From Membranipora membranacea (Eukaryota; Bryozoa; Gymnolaemata; Cheilostomatida; Membraniporidae), in the NCBI GenBank assembly GCA_914767715.1, contig OU612066.1:14825001-14889000 (forward strand): 64,000 bases of DNA, read 5' to 3'. Shown piece by piece: positions 56,301-64,000 of the stretch. The stretch's first letter is position 1, and each line of letters opens with the position of its first letter. The notes under the pieces were generated by a model, which was given only the letters and a program-made list of their open reading frames with translations, ran no database searches and was not told the DNA's origin. The position numbers were made by a program, and so were the translations under genes.

Positions 56301-59300
56301 CAGACTTCTGCAAGTTTACTTGGTAAATAATTTGGCATGTCAACAAAATCCCCACAAGGCAATTTCAACCCGGAATTCCCTGAAAATCAGAAAATTTTGC
56401 ATGAGTTATTTCATTATCATACTGTTAGAATAGGAGTTATGTCCCTATACATATAATGTAAAAATAAAACACCTTTTAATTTCTAAATATGACCACTACA
56501 ACTGGGTACACCCGGTGAATTTTACATAACAAACACCAATGAAGTATAAAACGCGATCAGTTTCCTGCCATCAAAAATTGTCCGTGCCATTATTTTATAG
56601 AGCAGTTACAGCTAGGCTTCTTCTGGCCTACTAATATCATATACTTATAAGTTCAGTGACTTTACTTTATTATGATTCATGTGCCCATTCACATTTTTAT
56701 ATGTCACCCTTTATTTCTAGGCAGCCTGCAAGTTAATATAAAATTTGTTTGGCATAATGAAGCTTCAGTATCATTAGAAATATTTTATTAAATACAATTC
56801 TTCTTTTCCTTTTTAGAAACCAGATATAGAAGGTATGTCTAAGTCAGTTCACATTGCTTATTTCGAACAAATCCCTCACCGAACAAGCACAATGTTTTGT
56901 GTTTTGACGCGGTGTCACTACATCCGTCACAGTCCTTTTTTTATGTATGCGAACGCCTACAGGTTCACCTATCAGCCTTCAGCGCTGCAAATTTTACTCA
57001 AATCATACCTGCTTTTTTTGGGTGTGGTACGTAACAAATAAGTAGATGCTATTAGATAGAATAAATTTAACAACCAAGAAAAGTAATTTAGTCTTTGTTT
57101 TCACCAGTTATATGCCATGTTGCAAAGCAGCAGCACAGGATAGCCTTAGAGCTTGCGCACAATATTCATCACCTGCATTTGGAAAAATGATTTGCTTCAA
57201 AGGCTAATTCACATTAATGCTGTTGCTGCCTTTAGTTGAGCTTCAGATTCAAGGACCAAAACACAAAATACACAGCAATCAAAAGGCTGAATGCATCGCT
57301 GCTTTTGTCAAACTTGGAGTCTCGCATCCAAATATAACCACCAATAGGCTGCTTCTAATGCTACCTTTGTTAAACTTTGAACTCCAGAATCCAAAAGCTG
57401 CTGAATACAAATTTTTTGGCTGAGAAAGTTCACACTCGAGAAATCAAGGAGTCATTCAGCAAATATGAGCAGAAAGCTGCCGTCGCCTGGGCCACCGAGC
57501 CCGGACTTCTTGTCCCAGCTTTAGCTGTCAAGTATAATCTTATTAGTTCGCGTCCTCATTGACTTAATAATCATTAAGTCTATGGGTGACCTATGTTACT
57601 CTTATCATCTCAATTTAAACAATCATCTTTGGTTTCTTAAATTATTAGCTTCTCTTTTAAGTGTGATTGAATCTAATCTTAACCGTCATCCGTTTAATTA
57701 TGGATTTAATTTTTAAAATTTTTCAAGGTTACGATATCAAAATAAATTTGATCAATTGAGATTTAATCCCGCTGGTTCAATCTGAAAAAAATTTTGATGA
57801 TAACTCATTTCAAGAGATTTTAAAATTCAACTTATAACAGATATTTTAATCCGTAAAAAAATTAATTCTTTGCCAGTTTGCCTTGATTATAACACAGTAT
57901 TATGCCTTTTTCCATCAGTCAACCTCTTATCATAACATTTTTCAGCAAAAAATGAACCAAACAAAAACTAACTCAACCTACGCCCCTCCCAAGCCTAGCT
58001 GTGGAGGAAGAGATGTTGTTACAACCATAACCAAGCATCTTACGTTTATTTCATGTCATATTTTATAACCACATAACCATGTTCTGTGAATCCAACTGTT
58101 TTGTGTTAGTTAAGTGGGGTCTCTGACAGTATCAGTTCTAGTTATAATATGAACAGTAAAATTATCCTCCCCAAAATTGGTACTTTCTATTTTGCCACTT
58201 CAGATATGAAAAGAGGCCAATCTCTTCTCCCTATATCGCGATTGCAGATGGCGATCTCAAAACTCTTGCAAGCGTCTTAAAGTCTCGATATTTTGTGGTT
58301 CACAATTGAATTAGATTTTGTCCTTGCAGTTTGCAGCAGTTTAGCAGCAATCTTATCTCCTGATTGTTAAAATCGGGTGCAATATTAAATCGCCCAAATT
58401 ATAGTTCTTTGCTATGATAATTTACAATATTTCTCAACAGCAAGTCAAGACAGGAGGTATCAGCCTCCAAATCTGGTCATCAGCAACCTGTTCCTCAGCC
58501 AAAGAAGCGGAGTGGCAAGAAAAAACATAGACCTAGAAGTTCTCAAAGCAAATCTCAAGTCAGAAAACCAGTAAAGCTTCAGCAACAGGTTTGTATCCTG
58601 GCATTCTATGAGAGCATGATGCATTACATTCTGAAAAGCATAGTGTAATTGAACTTCATGCTTCAACGTTGTGCTCACATCTTTAGTTTGACTGAAGAGA
58701 GTTTGAAATACAAAGGATTTCCGTAGGGATGACTTGTCGTGTCTTATATGGGGGAGAGTAGTGGTATGAGACGAGACCACACTCTCCAGATAACAGGTGA
58801 CTTACACGCAAAGTTCTGGACAAGTTCTGGACAATTCTTTTATTATTACTGATAGATCTCATCCTTGATATGAAAAAGATGGGTATGTTCCACCAGTATT
58901 TTATATTAAGTGTGATAATAGCATTTGATACATTTGATTATTCTCGTTCACTTTTAGAAATCGGCAATATCGGCCATATCAGAAGCAGAACTTGCAAAGT
59001 CTATGGTTTCGCTCAGGAAGTCTACCATTGTTGCTGAAAAGCTAAAAAAGAAAGAGAAGAATATAAAGCAGCAGGCAAACAGGAGGAAGAGTAAAGGCAA
59101 AGGGCCAGGTGGGTTTGGATGTTGGTGATTGTTATTCATGTCATTTATCATACTGTATTGTAATGTTTGTCACACGCTGCTGTTGCTTCCACGTATTTTG
59201 AAATGCCGTTAAAACTTGCTTTTTTACTGATTTAACAGCATGTCTGACAGCACATTGCCCTGTTTCTGTTGCCATAAAATCTTAAAAGTTATCAAGCCGT

Positions 59301-62300
59301 AGAGAGCTAGTACAGCTCAGCACAGCTCAGTGCAAACAAAAAGCTAAATTTTTCAAACTTTGCATAGGTTGCTGGTACCAGCAACCTGGAGGGAATAAAA
59401 TTGAGTACTAAATTAGTTTGTAGGCAAACAGTTTAATACTATGTGTAGGAATATTATGACAGATAGTAGCCATGTAGTTTGTGGATCAGACAATGTCGTG
59501 ATTTTGGGGAGGGGGGTCAATTCCTATGCATATAAGTTTCACCTAGCTGGAACATCTAAATAACCGCATCTCTCATGATGGGATTGCAGTAGTAGACCAG
59601 AGTGTTTCAGAAGCTTCGGCAGCTTCAGCTGACTCTGGAACTTTTGATACAGGATTAGGTAAAATTCCTTTCTATTTGTGATGATTACTCCTTTACTTAT
59701 TTCTTCTACCCTCTTTATGTTATATTGTTGTTGTTTGACTCCAGGATGTATTTGTGAGGTCATATAGTTGTTAATTTTTTAGAAGTAGCTAGAAATTCTT
59801 TACAGAGCTATGTTTGCCAGATGCTTCTGCTTACACAGATTTTAAATTACAGCTGAAACTTTGTGTTTTTTTTCCAGCTATACTAATATGGATGACAACA
59901 TCTTGCATTGTTGCCAGGTTGTTACATACCTATAAATTGCTCAGTGCCATTCAGTAGCCCACTTTATGTAGGTAGTTAAGTGCTTGCTTTTGTAGTGTCA
60001 TTCCATTGATAGGAATAACATTAACAGCGATCCAGTAAAAGTTTGAGCTTTTAAAATTATTTGTAGGTAAAAATTTTACTGTTATGTGTTGATTGTGACA
60101 GAAATTAGCCAGTTTCTAGATACAATAATTTTGTGTGTGGTAGCAATTGAAATGAATTCAAAATGCACCTAGCAATACCATAACATCCCAATAACTGCAT
60201 CTCTCATGTGGGGATTGCAGTAGTTGACCAGAGGGCTTCTGGAGTTTCAAGACTTTCCGTCAAATCAGCTAAATCAGCTGCTAAATCAGCTAAGTCAGCT
60301 AAGTCAGCAAAGTCGGCTAAATCAGCTAAATCAGGAATTAAAGCTGAAGTACTAGGTAACATTCCTTTCCTTGTTTTATTGTTGGTTTTCTCTTTGTTTA
60401 ATTGTGAGGACTTGAAGTTAAGTTATCTTGTTTCACCATGCTTCCACGAGACAATCCATTAAAATTTGGAATCATGTTGACATAGATTGAAGTGGGCTTA
60501 TTTGAGAGGATATTTTAAGCAGTTTCCTATCGCTTAAATCATTTTTGTGGTTAAAGCATCCTGCAATATTGTGCTCTTATGAAACATTTTCTGATAGGTG
60601 CAGTGTTTTTCACCCCATATAATGAACTATCTTATAGTATCTTTGAAGGTTTTGAAAGTGCAATGGAAGATTTAAAAAAGGTTTTTTTACTTCCTAAATT
60701 TTGCAGGTCACAGTTTAGTCTTACTGCATTATTTATCTTTAAATATTTTGGCTTCTTTTTTTTATTCAGCATGGCTTGTTCCTATTATTGCTCAGCTTTC
60801 TTGAGTTTAATTATATACTATAATGTGAAACATTCAAATTCTAAAATGAGATTATTGTACATTGTGGGGAAATGGAACAAACTTAAGTAATCAGTTTCAC
60901 TTTTTCCCAGGGTCAAACTATTCCCAAAGAATTTATGATGTACATAAATATATACTGGGTAATTATGGCTTCCAGCTTCTTGCCAGGCTATGAGTTAGGT
61001 CAAGTTTGATATATATATATAATATATACTTTTATTGGCAACCCAAGTCATCCAATTGTGGAAATGTTTTGCACTCAGTGCCAAAAAAATAGAAACAAAA
61101 AAAGAAACAGGTAGGGAAATAGAATAGAATATCGTTAATGATGTTGATAGAGTTGACAACATACGGTTGAATAGCAATGTTTTAAATGAGCTGAACTTTT
61201 TTTTTATTTACTGCATCTAGAATTTCTGCTCTTTCATCTAGGTGGGCCTTAAAGGTAGAAGAAAGGACAGCTCCAAATAACAAATTAATTTGATCCGGTT
61301 CAAATCTCGCTTGATCTTATTTGGGTCGGCTGGTTAGAATGTGGTTGAGCCATCAAAGTATGATTCATGCTATAGCTTTTGTTTTCGTTTATATCATTTT
61401 GAAATTTGAGGAATCTAAGAATGAACAATACTTATGTCTATTTCAGAGAGAATGCCAACAAAATCAAAATCTGAGGATAAAGATACCAGCCCAAGTAGCT
61501 CCTCATCAACAACTACTTCATCAAATCGTCAGGCTCTTAAGCCTGACACCTCCACCGTCCAGCGGAAGAAAAGTAGTAAAGAAAAAGTGAAGGCCAACAA
61601 TAACCATGGCACAATAACCCACAGTAAAAGCAGGTATGGTTCATCCATCACGTTTTAAGATGTCATACTACTGATTTTACAGTAGCCTAGCACACAATTA
61701 TTTATTTTCGTTTTAGTTCTTTTACTAATGAGGTCAAAAAATTGTTATTTTTGTTTGTTTATAACATACTTCTTTATATGTATGAAAACCTCAATAAAAA
61801 CACATAATAATTTATTATTATTTTTTATTATTTGTTATTGATTTATTTTTTACAGTAGCCTAGCACACGATTATAGTACCCTGACTACCATCACTGCTAA
61901 GGACACTAAGAGTGATAATCCCATCAACAACACTTCTGGCAGCATAGATCCGGACAGCAGCACGTAAGCTTAGTACACAAAAAGATGACATATTCTAGTA
62001 AAGAAATAGCTCTCTTTTTAACTGCACCTTTTTACCACAGAGACAACATAATTTGAATGTCAAGTTTTGTAGTGGGAAAATAACTCATAATCAATTAATA
62101 TAAAAAAAATATAAATTTGTTTATGTGAAGTAAATGTAAAATAGTTTAATTTATAAATTTATATTAATTAATATAAATTTATAAATTTTATAAATAATTA
62201 TATAAATTTATAAGAAAAAAGTTTTATAAAAAAAATGTGATTACTGAGAGAGGCAACTCCAAAGCAGGAGCCTAAACTAATAGTAACCAATTTGTTAACA

Positions 62301-64000
62301 AGGATTAAAAGAAATTGTACAGCCCATCTTCTGACTGCACCAAGTAGCCAGATTTGAATTGATGATATTGATACTGTCAATTTTCTATTTTGGGGATCAT
62401 AATGCTTCTAATTTGTCAGCTAAGGAAATATCATATTATGACGTCAGATAAATGACCAATGCAACGCTAATCATTTTAAGCCAATCACGGTAAAAGGTAA
62501 TATGACTGTGAGGGGCCACTTCCTGTTGTAGTAAATCCACTGACACTGACACTGACAAGCAGACCACAAGCTCCAAGGAGACACACAGCTACTCTGTGCT
62601 GGGTTCTAGTCAGTATGAATTTAGCAAACATCCTGTGTTACCTGCTGTAGGTCAAAAGCCCCCGCAAATCACCACACATGTGAGTTACCATATTCTAAAC
62701 AATTACAACAATTTGCCGATATCAAGTTTTAAAGTAGCCATGACAACCTTTCAAAATTACAGGACATTCAAAAAATCATATCCACAATGCAATGCAGTTG
62801 AATTTTCCAGGTCGATCAGATCTCAAATTCATTTTTTGATTGATCTGAAGAACATTAGTGCATTGAGGCCAAGGACAGGTTGACAAGAAATTAGAAACCT
62901 GTTTAAAGAACATAGTATATGCTTTGAAAAATTATTTGCAGCTGGAAGTGAAAGCAGGAAAATCTGAGAAGGGCTCACAAACTAAGCTGCCGAAGGTGTC
63001 TAAGAAGAAACACAAACCCAAGAAGGAAGACAACTGGCTCCAGGGCATGAAAGGGTACTGTACTCATTCCTATCCAAATCATTGCATCAGTTAAAGCCCC
63101 ATGTCTTATATCTGATGGTTCATAACAGACTTTACAGGGAGAAGCAGAGACCCTTTGTAATTCCTTTCCTACCATTTATCTATGTAAAAATAAATCTTCG
63201 TTTTGGATTCTAAATTGTGCAACTTTGTACTAAATATTGGGAAAATGCACAAACAATGGTGCTGCAGGCAGAAACATTCATAAGAAATGCTCTGCCTTGC
63301 ACTGAATACCAAGTGCAGTAACAAACTCCAAACCAATGACTTCGTATAACCATCTGCGGATTTATTCTTAGCTGTTTTCTTTATGTAGAGAGGTGACTGT
63401 AATACAGTTAAGAGCGGGATCCTTGACATCCTCTGCTGTTAGTGGATCAGCGTATTCTGCCAGCCTTATTGATCATGATAAGGATGCCAAACGTGTCAAA
63501 TTTAAAAAGAAAGATAATTCAGAAGACAAGAAACAACCACCACAACAACAACCGCCGCAACAACCACCAATCAACAAATCATTTGAGGTCAGCGTTCTTT
63601 TATCAATAATGGGTGTTTGGAATAACAAAGTATGTAGATTCTATCATATTATCAAGACATTTTCGCCCCTTTATTGTAACATATAGTTGACCTCATAAAA
63701 CTTTGAGCCTCTTCCACAATATTCTAGGAACACGGTCAAGTAGAGAGATTACCTGACAAAGTATGCATAAGTAAAGAAACCTCAAAATAACTTCATCATT
63801 TTCAGGCTGTTTATAAAATGATGAATCCACATAACAGCCCCACAATGCCAGAGTTGAGAGTGAGAAACAGCACACCGGATATGGGACTACGAGAACTCAC
63901 AGAGGCAGCGAAGAAGAAAAAACTCAAACAGTTTAAACAATATCAAGTGTCGTCCAGGTCATCAAGAGCAACACCTGAAGTCCAGCACATGTGGGTCATT
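39829..64000 (+). CDS. Large multi-exon gene with an internal MetE-type catalytic domain, 3'-partial
   Basis: Thirty-six exons chain in one frame from the ATG at 39829 (in-frame TGA at 39808-39810 upstream) to the window edge, giving 1,621 residues. Translation may instead start at the second ATG (39838), which has the better context AAGATGG. Order: disordered N-terminal region (residues 1-430), a cobalamin-independent methionine-synthase-type catalytic domain (about 437-790), a Lys/Arg-rich linker, an unrecognised moderately conserved-looking region (about 895-1135) with a coiled coil, then a long Ser/Lys/Gln/Pro-rich tail. MetE enzymes transfer a methyl group to a thiol using zinc. Every exon junction matches in phase, which supports one gene, but the part after 48893 could belong to a separate downstream gene if my long-intron joins are wrong. 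I know of no named protein with this architecture. Confidence 0.75.
41310..42402. repeat. Pair of diverged direct repeats (about 220 bp) around a microexon
   Basis: Copy 1 (about 41310-41530) and copy 2 (about 42190-42402) share, in order, TTGCATGT(A/T)TATCTCTG, (G/C)ATAGAG(T/A)GTGA..(TTAG)CATG(G/A)GTAC(T/C)ATCACAAG(T/G)AATTT, TGTTAGGTA, TTGACTCT(A/T)A(C/G)ATCAGA and AATAG(C/T)GTA(G/A)TCTC. They flank the 33-nt exon at 41622-41654, in the introns before and after it. Confidence 0.8.
42823..43300. repeat. Two AT-rich palindromes bounding about 480 bp
   Basis: CCATAAACATATAAATAC..GTTTATATGTTTATTG (42823-42864) and CCATAAACATATAAATA..TATTTATATGTTTATGG (43253-43300; 17-bp perfect arms) are near-identical palindromes about 390 bases apart, within one intron of the MetE-domain gene. 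They may be the ends of a foldback element or two solo copies. Confidence 0.7.
44536..48354 (+). CDS. MetE-type (cobalamin-independent methionine synthase) catalytic domain, exons 10-17
   Basis: Exons: 44536-44720, 44835-44952, 45229-45443, 45848-46044, 46287-46373, 46645-46726, 47203-47409 and 48234-48354. MetE-family marks in order: TVEISLRTFPHPS (like TTTIGSFPQT), VATDGFLLRENSVYHF (like VDGE..R.DMV.YF), IPGPYTI, GCRNVQIDEPML (like G...IQIDEPAL), HLHLCSG, VCIEDV, ISPTCGL (like VNPDCGLKTR) and a final helix ASRKLLNLASAARGL. The four zinc ligands of E. coli MetE (His641, Cys643, Glu665, Cys726) have plausible counterparts at in-window His652, Cys654, Glu692 and Cys750, so catalysis is possible. 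Only the catalytic barrel is present, as in archaeal core-MetE proteins. The methyl donor and acceptor cannot be told from sequence. Bacterial contamination is excluded by seven in-phase introns. Confidence 0.88.
44990..45060. repeat. G-run segment
   Basis: Runs of 12 G (about 45012-45023) and 10 G (about 45037-45046) with shorter runs between them, preceded by GGGTCAGTCAGGCA. It has G-quadruplex potential on the + strand and resembles the G-run element family at 3890, 39147 and 53490. Confidence 0.7.
46140..46230 (-). mobile_element. SINE fragment (tRNA-derived), minus orientation
   Basis: The reverse complement contains GCGCAATTGCCGCAAGGGTCATGGGTCCGATTCCAACTGGGAAGC. GGGTCCGATTCCAA is a good pol III B-box, and the surrounding words match the SINE at 47898 (GTGGGTCCGAATCTCATTGGGGAGC). 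It is a fragment in the intron 46045-46286. Confidence 0.55.
46950..47150 (+). mobile_element. Degenerate SINE-related fragment
   Basis: GCTATTCACTGCCAGGGGTTAATTG, later CAGCTCTTAGACCCCTCGGTTGTGTAC, parallels CTATTCACTGCCAGGTGACTGG and CAGCCCTCAGCACCCTCGGGTGTATAC of the SINE at 47898. It seems to be an older copy of the same family. Confidence 0.5.
47440..47598. repeat. Perfect palindrome with 65-bp arms, flanked by an 11-bp direct repeat
   Basis: Arm 1 is 47451-47515 (starting GTTTAAGTGCTCAAACGG), a 5-base loop CCAGA follows, and arm 2 is 47521-47585. I checked all 65 pairs and found no mismatch. GGTAAACTGTA occurs directly before (47440-47450) and just after (47588-47598). It lies 30-40 bases downstream of the splice donor at 47410. 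It could be a foldback insertion with target-site duplication, a recent template-switch inverted duplication, or an assembly artefact. Confidence 0.95.
47898..48115 (+). mobile_element. tRNA-derived SINE
   Basis: A pol III A-box-like TGGCGCAATCGGTTATCACG (47911-47930) and a B-box-like GTGGGTCCGAATCTC (47976-47990) are about 50-60 bases apart, followed by a non-tRNA body. It is not a functional tRNA gene: the cloverleaf cannot be closed. It lies in the intron 47410-48233. Confidence 0.65.
48434..48563. repeat. 33-bp minisatellite, about 3.5 copies
   Basis: The unit reads CCACCAAGCCGTTATCCCACCTGGATGATTTCC with minor variants (the first copy has GGATATTTTCCCACCA). Being 33 bp it keeps frame: from the exon at 48234 the reading stays open through the repeat as FPTKPLSHLDD three times, to a TAA at 48668-48670. 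In the spliced model it is intronic. Confidence 0.9.
48773..52950 (+). CDS. MetE-domain gene, exons 18-22: linker and unrecognised region
   Basis: Exons: 48773-48893, 50700-50871, 51497-51583, 51880-52054 and 52838-52950. Exon 18 continues the exon-17 frame (KGLPSQKSSQFRAGSK); only this frame avoids stops, which fixes the exon-17 donor at CAAA|GTATGC (48354). Exon 19 has a short tandem PNKEHPNKEHPN. Exons 20-22 look folded: TSVLMVESINSDYQLYQREC, FWNTNEIPKNRGGVYDMLID, MTERLLIATRKTAYSYTGKY, HDKYVAEKAEYDLSIGSTSG. No family was recognised. The 1.8-kb intron before 50700 is the weakest join. Confidence 0.65.
48894..50699 (+). other. 1.8-kb intron of the MetE-domain gene
   Basis: Nothing coding that I can support. 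It contains the MITE at 50201-50565 and a TA-microsatellite inside that element; the remainder is AT/T-rich unique-looking sequence. Confidence 0.55.
50199..50567. mobile_element. MITE, 365 bp, TA target-site duplication
   Basis: Inverted ends AAGCTACAGTTGCGCCTC-TCTATATTTGGTATCATAT (from 50201) and the matching ATATGATACCAAATATGGGG-AGGCGCTACTATAGCTT (to 50565), with TA on each side. A second inner inverted repeat is GTTGAAATCATTAGCTTTACTA (about 50297) against TAGTAAAGCTAATGGTTTCAAC (about 50448-50469). No ORF. It ends 133 bases upstream of the acceptor of the exon at 50700. Confidence 0.88.
52470..52625 (-). mobile_element. tRNA-derived SINE, minus orientation
   Basis: The reverse complement reads GTCAGGAGTGGTCTGACGGTTAAGG (A-box-like TGGTCTGACGGTTAAGG) and, about 35 bases on, CCAGGTTCGATGCCCGGC (canonical B-box), then a non-tRNA body. 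The head resembles a tRNA but has no matching acceptor stem. It lies in the intron 52055-52837. Confidence 0.7.
53336..56832 (+). CDS. MetE-domain gene, exons 23-26: coiled-coil segment
   Basis: Exons: 53336-53371 (36 nt), 53699-53952, 54287-54329 and 56817-56832 (16 nt). Exon 24 encodes YPVPFCVSQFYARCMKMNRI, then a charged helix CRRREAQLKEKEQMMRQIGL with SYIEKQMETLRAD, a probable coiled coil, then YDYSKPDYGAKRWKFLK. Exon 25 gives YHVKVCRLFPEKKQ. The 16-nt microexon (ETRY-R) is the only phase-correct bridge I found from exon 25 (phase 1) to the 58441 exon (phase 2); it is short enough to be a coincidence. The intron before it contains the 1.76-kb transposon. Confidence 0.6.
53473..53566. repeat. 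Hairpin with 22-bp perfect arms and G-run loop
   Basis: GTAGCCTGGGCAGGCTGTCGGG (53473-53494) pairs perfectly with CCCGACAGCCTGCCCAGGCTAC (53545-53566). The loop has runs of 5 and 8 G. It shares its layout with the segment at 39105-39205 and lies in the intron 53372-53698. Confidence 0.9.
54871..56630. mobile_element. 1.76-kb DNA element with about 370-bp terminal inverted repeats
   Basis: The left end TAGGCCAGAAGCAGCTATAG (54871-) and the right end ...CTTCTGGCCTA (-56630) are inverted, and the similarity continues inward for about 350 bases. For example ATGGCACGAACAAT pairs with ATTGTCCGTGCCAT, TACACCCGGTGAATTTTACA with TGTAAAATTCACCGGGTGTA, and GAGTTATTTCATTATCATAC with its complement. If the ends are GGCCAGAAG...CTTCTGGCC, a TA duplication flanks it (54871-54872 and 56629-56630). 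The interior is a set of diverged tandem units of roughly 250 bases with GCTG(C/T)CGCTGAC and GGGTACACTCT-type anchors (near 55513, 55800, 56060). No transposase ORF, so it is non-autonomous. Confidence 0.9.
56833..58440 (+). other. 1.6-kb intron with imperfect internal repeats
   Basis: No supported gene. Around 57220, 57298 and 57357 three imperfect copies recur of a CTTT(A/T)GT(T/C)(G/A)A(G/A)CTT(C/G)(A/G)-(A/C)(T/C)TC-(A/C)A(A/T)CCAAA(A/T) unit. Short open frames around 57217-57562 have no splice signals and no recognisable protein. Two AT-rich stretches fill the rest. Confidence 0.5.
58441..64000 (+). CDS. MetE-domain gene, exons 27-36: low-complexity basic tail (continues past window)
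   Basis: Exons: 58441-58588, 58958-59108, 59590-59658, 60221-60355, 61447-61633, 61856-61963, 62532-62679, 62942-63054, 63389-63587 and 63806-64000 (cut by the window edge). Composition: Lys/Arg/Gln/Ser-rich exon 27; a helical ISEAELAKSMVSLRKSTIVA with EKLKKKEKNIKQQANRRKSK (exon 28); an (AKS)n repeat in exon 30; Ser/Thr-rich exons 31-33; KKKHKPKKED in exon 34; a QPPQQQPPQQPP tract in exon 35; and ELTEAAKKKKLKQFKQYQ in exon 36. All junctions chain in frame. No domain was recognised; the tail looks intrinsically disordered and basic, as in cytoskeletal or RNA-binding linkers (inference). It could be a separate gene whose 5' exons I have mis-joined. Confidence 0.65.
59400..60355 (+). repeat. Segmental tandem duplication containing a coding exon
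   Basis: Copy 1 (about 59400-59658) and copy 2 (about 60040-60355) both read AATAAC(C/T)GCATCTCTCATG(A/-)TGGG-ATTGCAGTAGT(A/T)GACCAGAG followed by exon sequence, and upstream share TTTGTAGG(C/T)AAA, TGTGT(A/T)G and GACAGA(T/A)-TAGCCA anchors. The two acceptors and exon starts (VVDQSVSEASA, VVDQRASGVSR) are homologous, so one exon was copied together with its intron. Confidence 0.85.
60265..60340 (+). repeat. Coding AAATCAGCT repeat, (KSA)n
   Basis: An in-frame run of AAATCAGCT / AAGTCAGCT triplet-codon units, about eight copies with one AAATCAGCTGCT variant, gives (Lys-Ser-Ala)n in the duplicated exon 60221-60355. The sister exon at 59590 lacks it, so the array arose after the duplication. 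Confidence 0.9.
62050..62240. repeat. AT-only inverted and tandem sequence
   Basis: TTTATAAATTTATATTAATTAATATAAATTTATAAA and flanking (TTATAAAT)-type repeats form an almost pure AT block with long self-complementary stretches, within the intron 61964-62531. Confidence 0.75.

Noticed and set aside
57217-57562. Open frames with protein-like sequence (for example REIKESFSKYEQKAAVAW)
   Set aside because: No splice signals in a usable phase; part of an imperfect intronic repeat. Possibly a decayed mobile-element fragment, but unrecognised.
60579-60890. 103-codon hydrophobic open frame in the intron after the KSA exon
   Set aside because: Phe/Tyr/Leu-rich from AT-rich DNA, no splice edges; a chance ORF.

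Overview
This is a window of animal nuclear DNA, AT-rich, with many small exons (16-831 nt), GT-AG introns from about 100 bases to almost 4 kb, tRNA-derived SINEs and short TIR transposons. It looks like a marine invertebrate; I cannot narrow the phylum from sequence alone. There are no operons, ribosome-binding sites, CRISPR arrays or rRNA genes.

Region 1 (about 381-38041, + strand) is the 3' part of a supervillin (SVIL) gene. I could chain 42 exons by eye in one continuous frame, giving 2,544 in-window residues. The order is: a long charged, disordered actin/myosin-binding N-terminal half; an unusual array of at least ten copies of a short PS[YF]MKPTKS motif (12160-20435); the supervillin signature block (27696-30391); gelsolin-type repeats (30893-37500); and a villin headpiece ending at 38041. 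The 5' end lies outside the window.

Region 2 (nested, 22541-25412) is a large supervillin intron. It carries an intronless minus-strand gene for a 391-residue protein with a C-terminal membrane segment (23639-24814). Head-to-head with it, 340 bases away on the + strand, is a 51-codon membrane micro-ORF (25154-25309).

Region 3 (38042-39828) is the spacer, with supervillin polyadenylation signals and the promoter side of the next gene.

Region 4 (39829 to beyond 64000, + strand) is a second large multi-exon gene: 36 exons chained in frame, 1,621 residues in-window, 3' end outside. Embedded in it (44536-48354) is a catalytic domain of cobalamin-independent methionine synthase type (MetE/UROD superfamily) with all four zinc ligands apparently kept. 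It is flanked by long disordered and basic extensions that I do not recognise. This MetE-core fusion is the most interesting item in the window.

Introns carry a 1.76-kb TIR element (54873-56628), two TA-flanked MITEs (34497-34774, 50201-50565), SINE copies, a perfect 65-bp-arm palindrome (47451-47585), several hairpin elements with G-runs, and local tandem duplications, one of which copied a coding exon. Exon boundaries were inferred from splice consensus and phase, not from transcripts.
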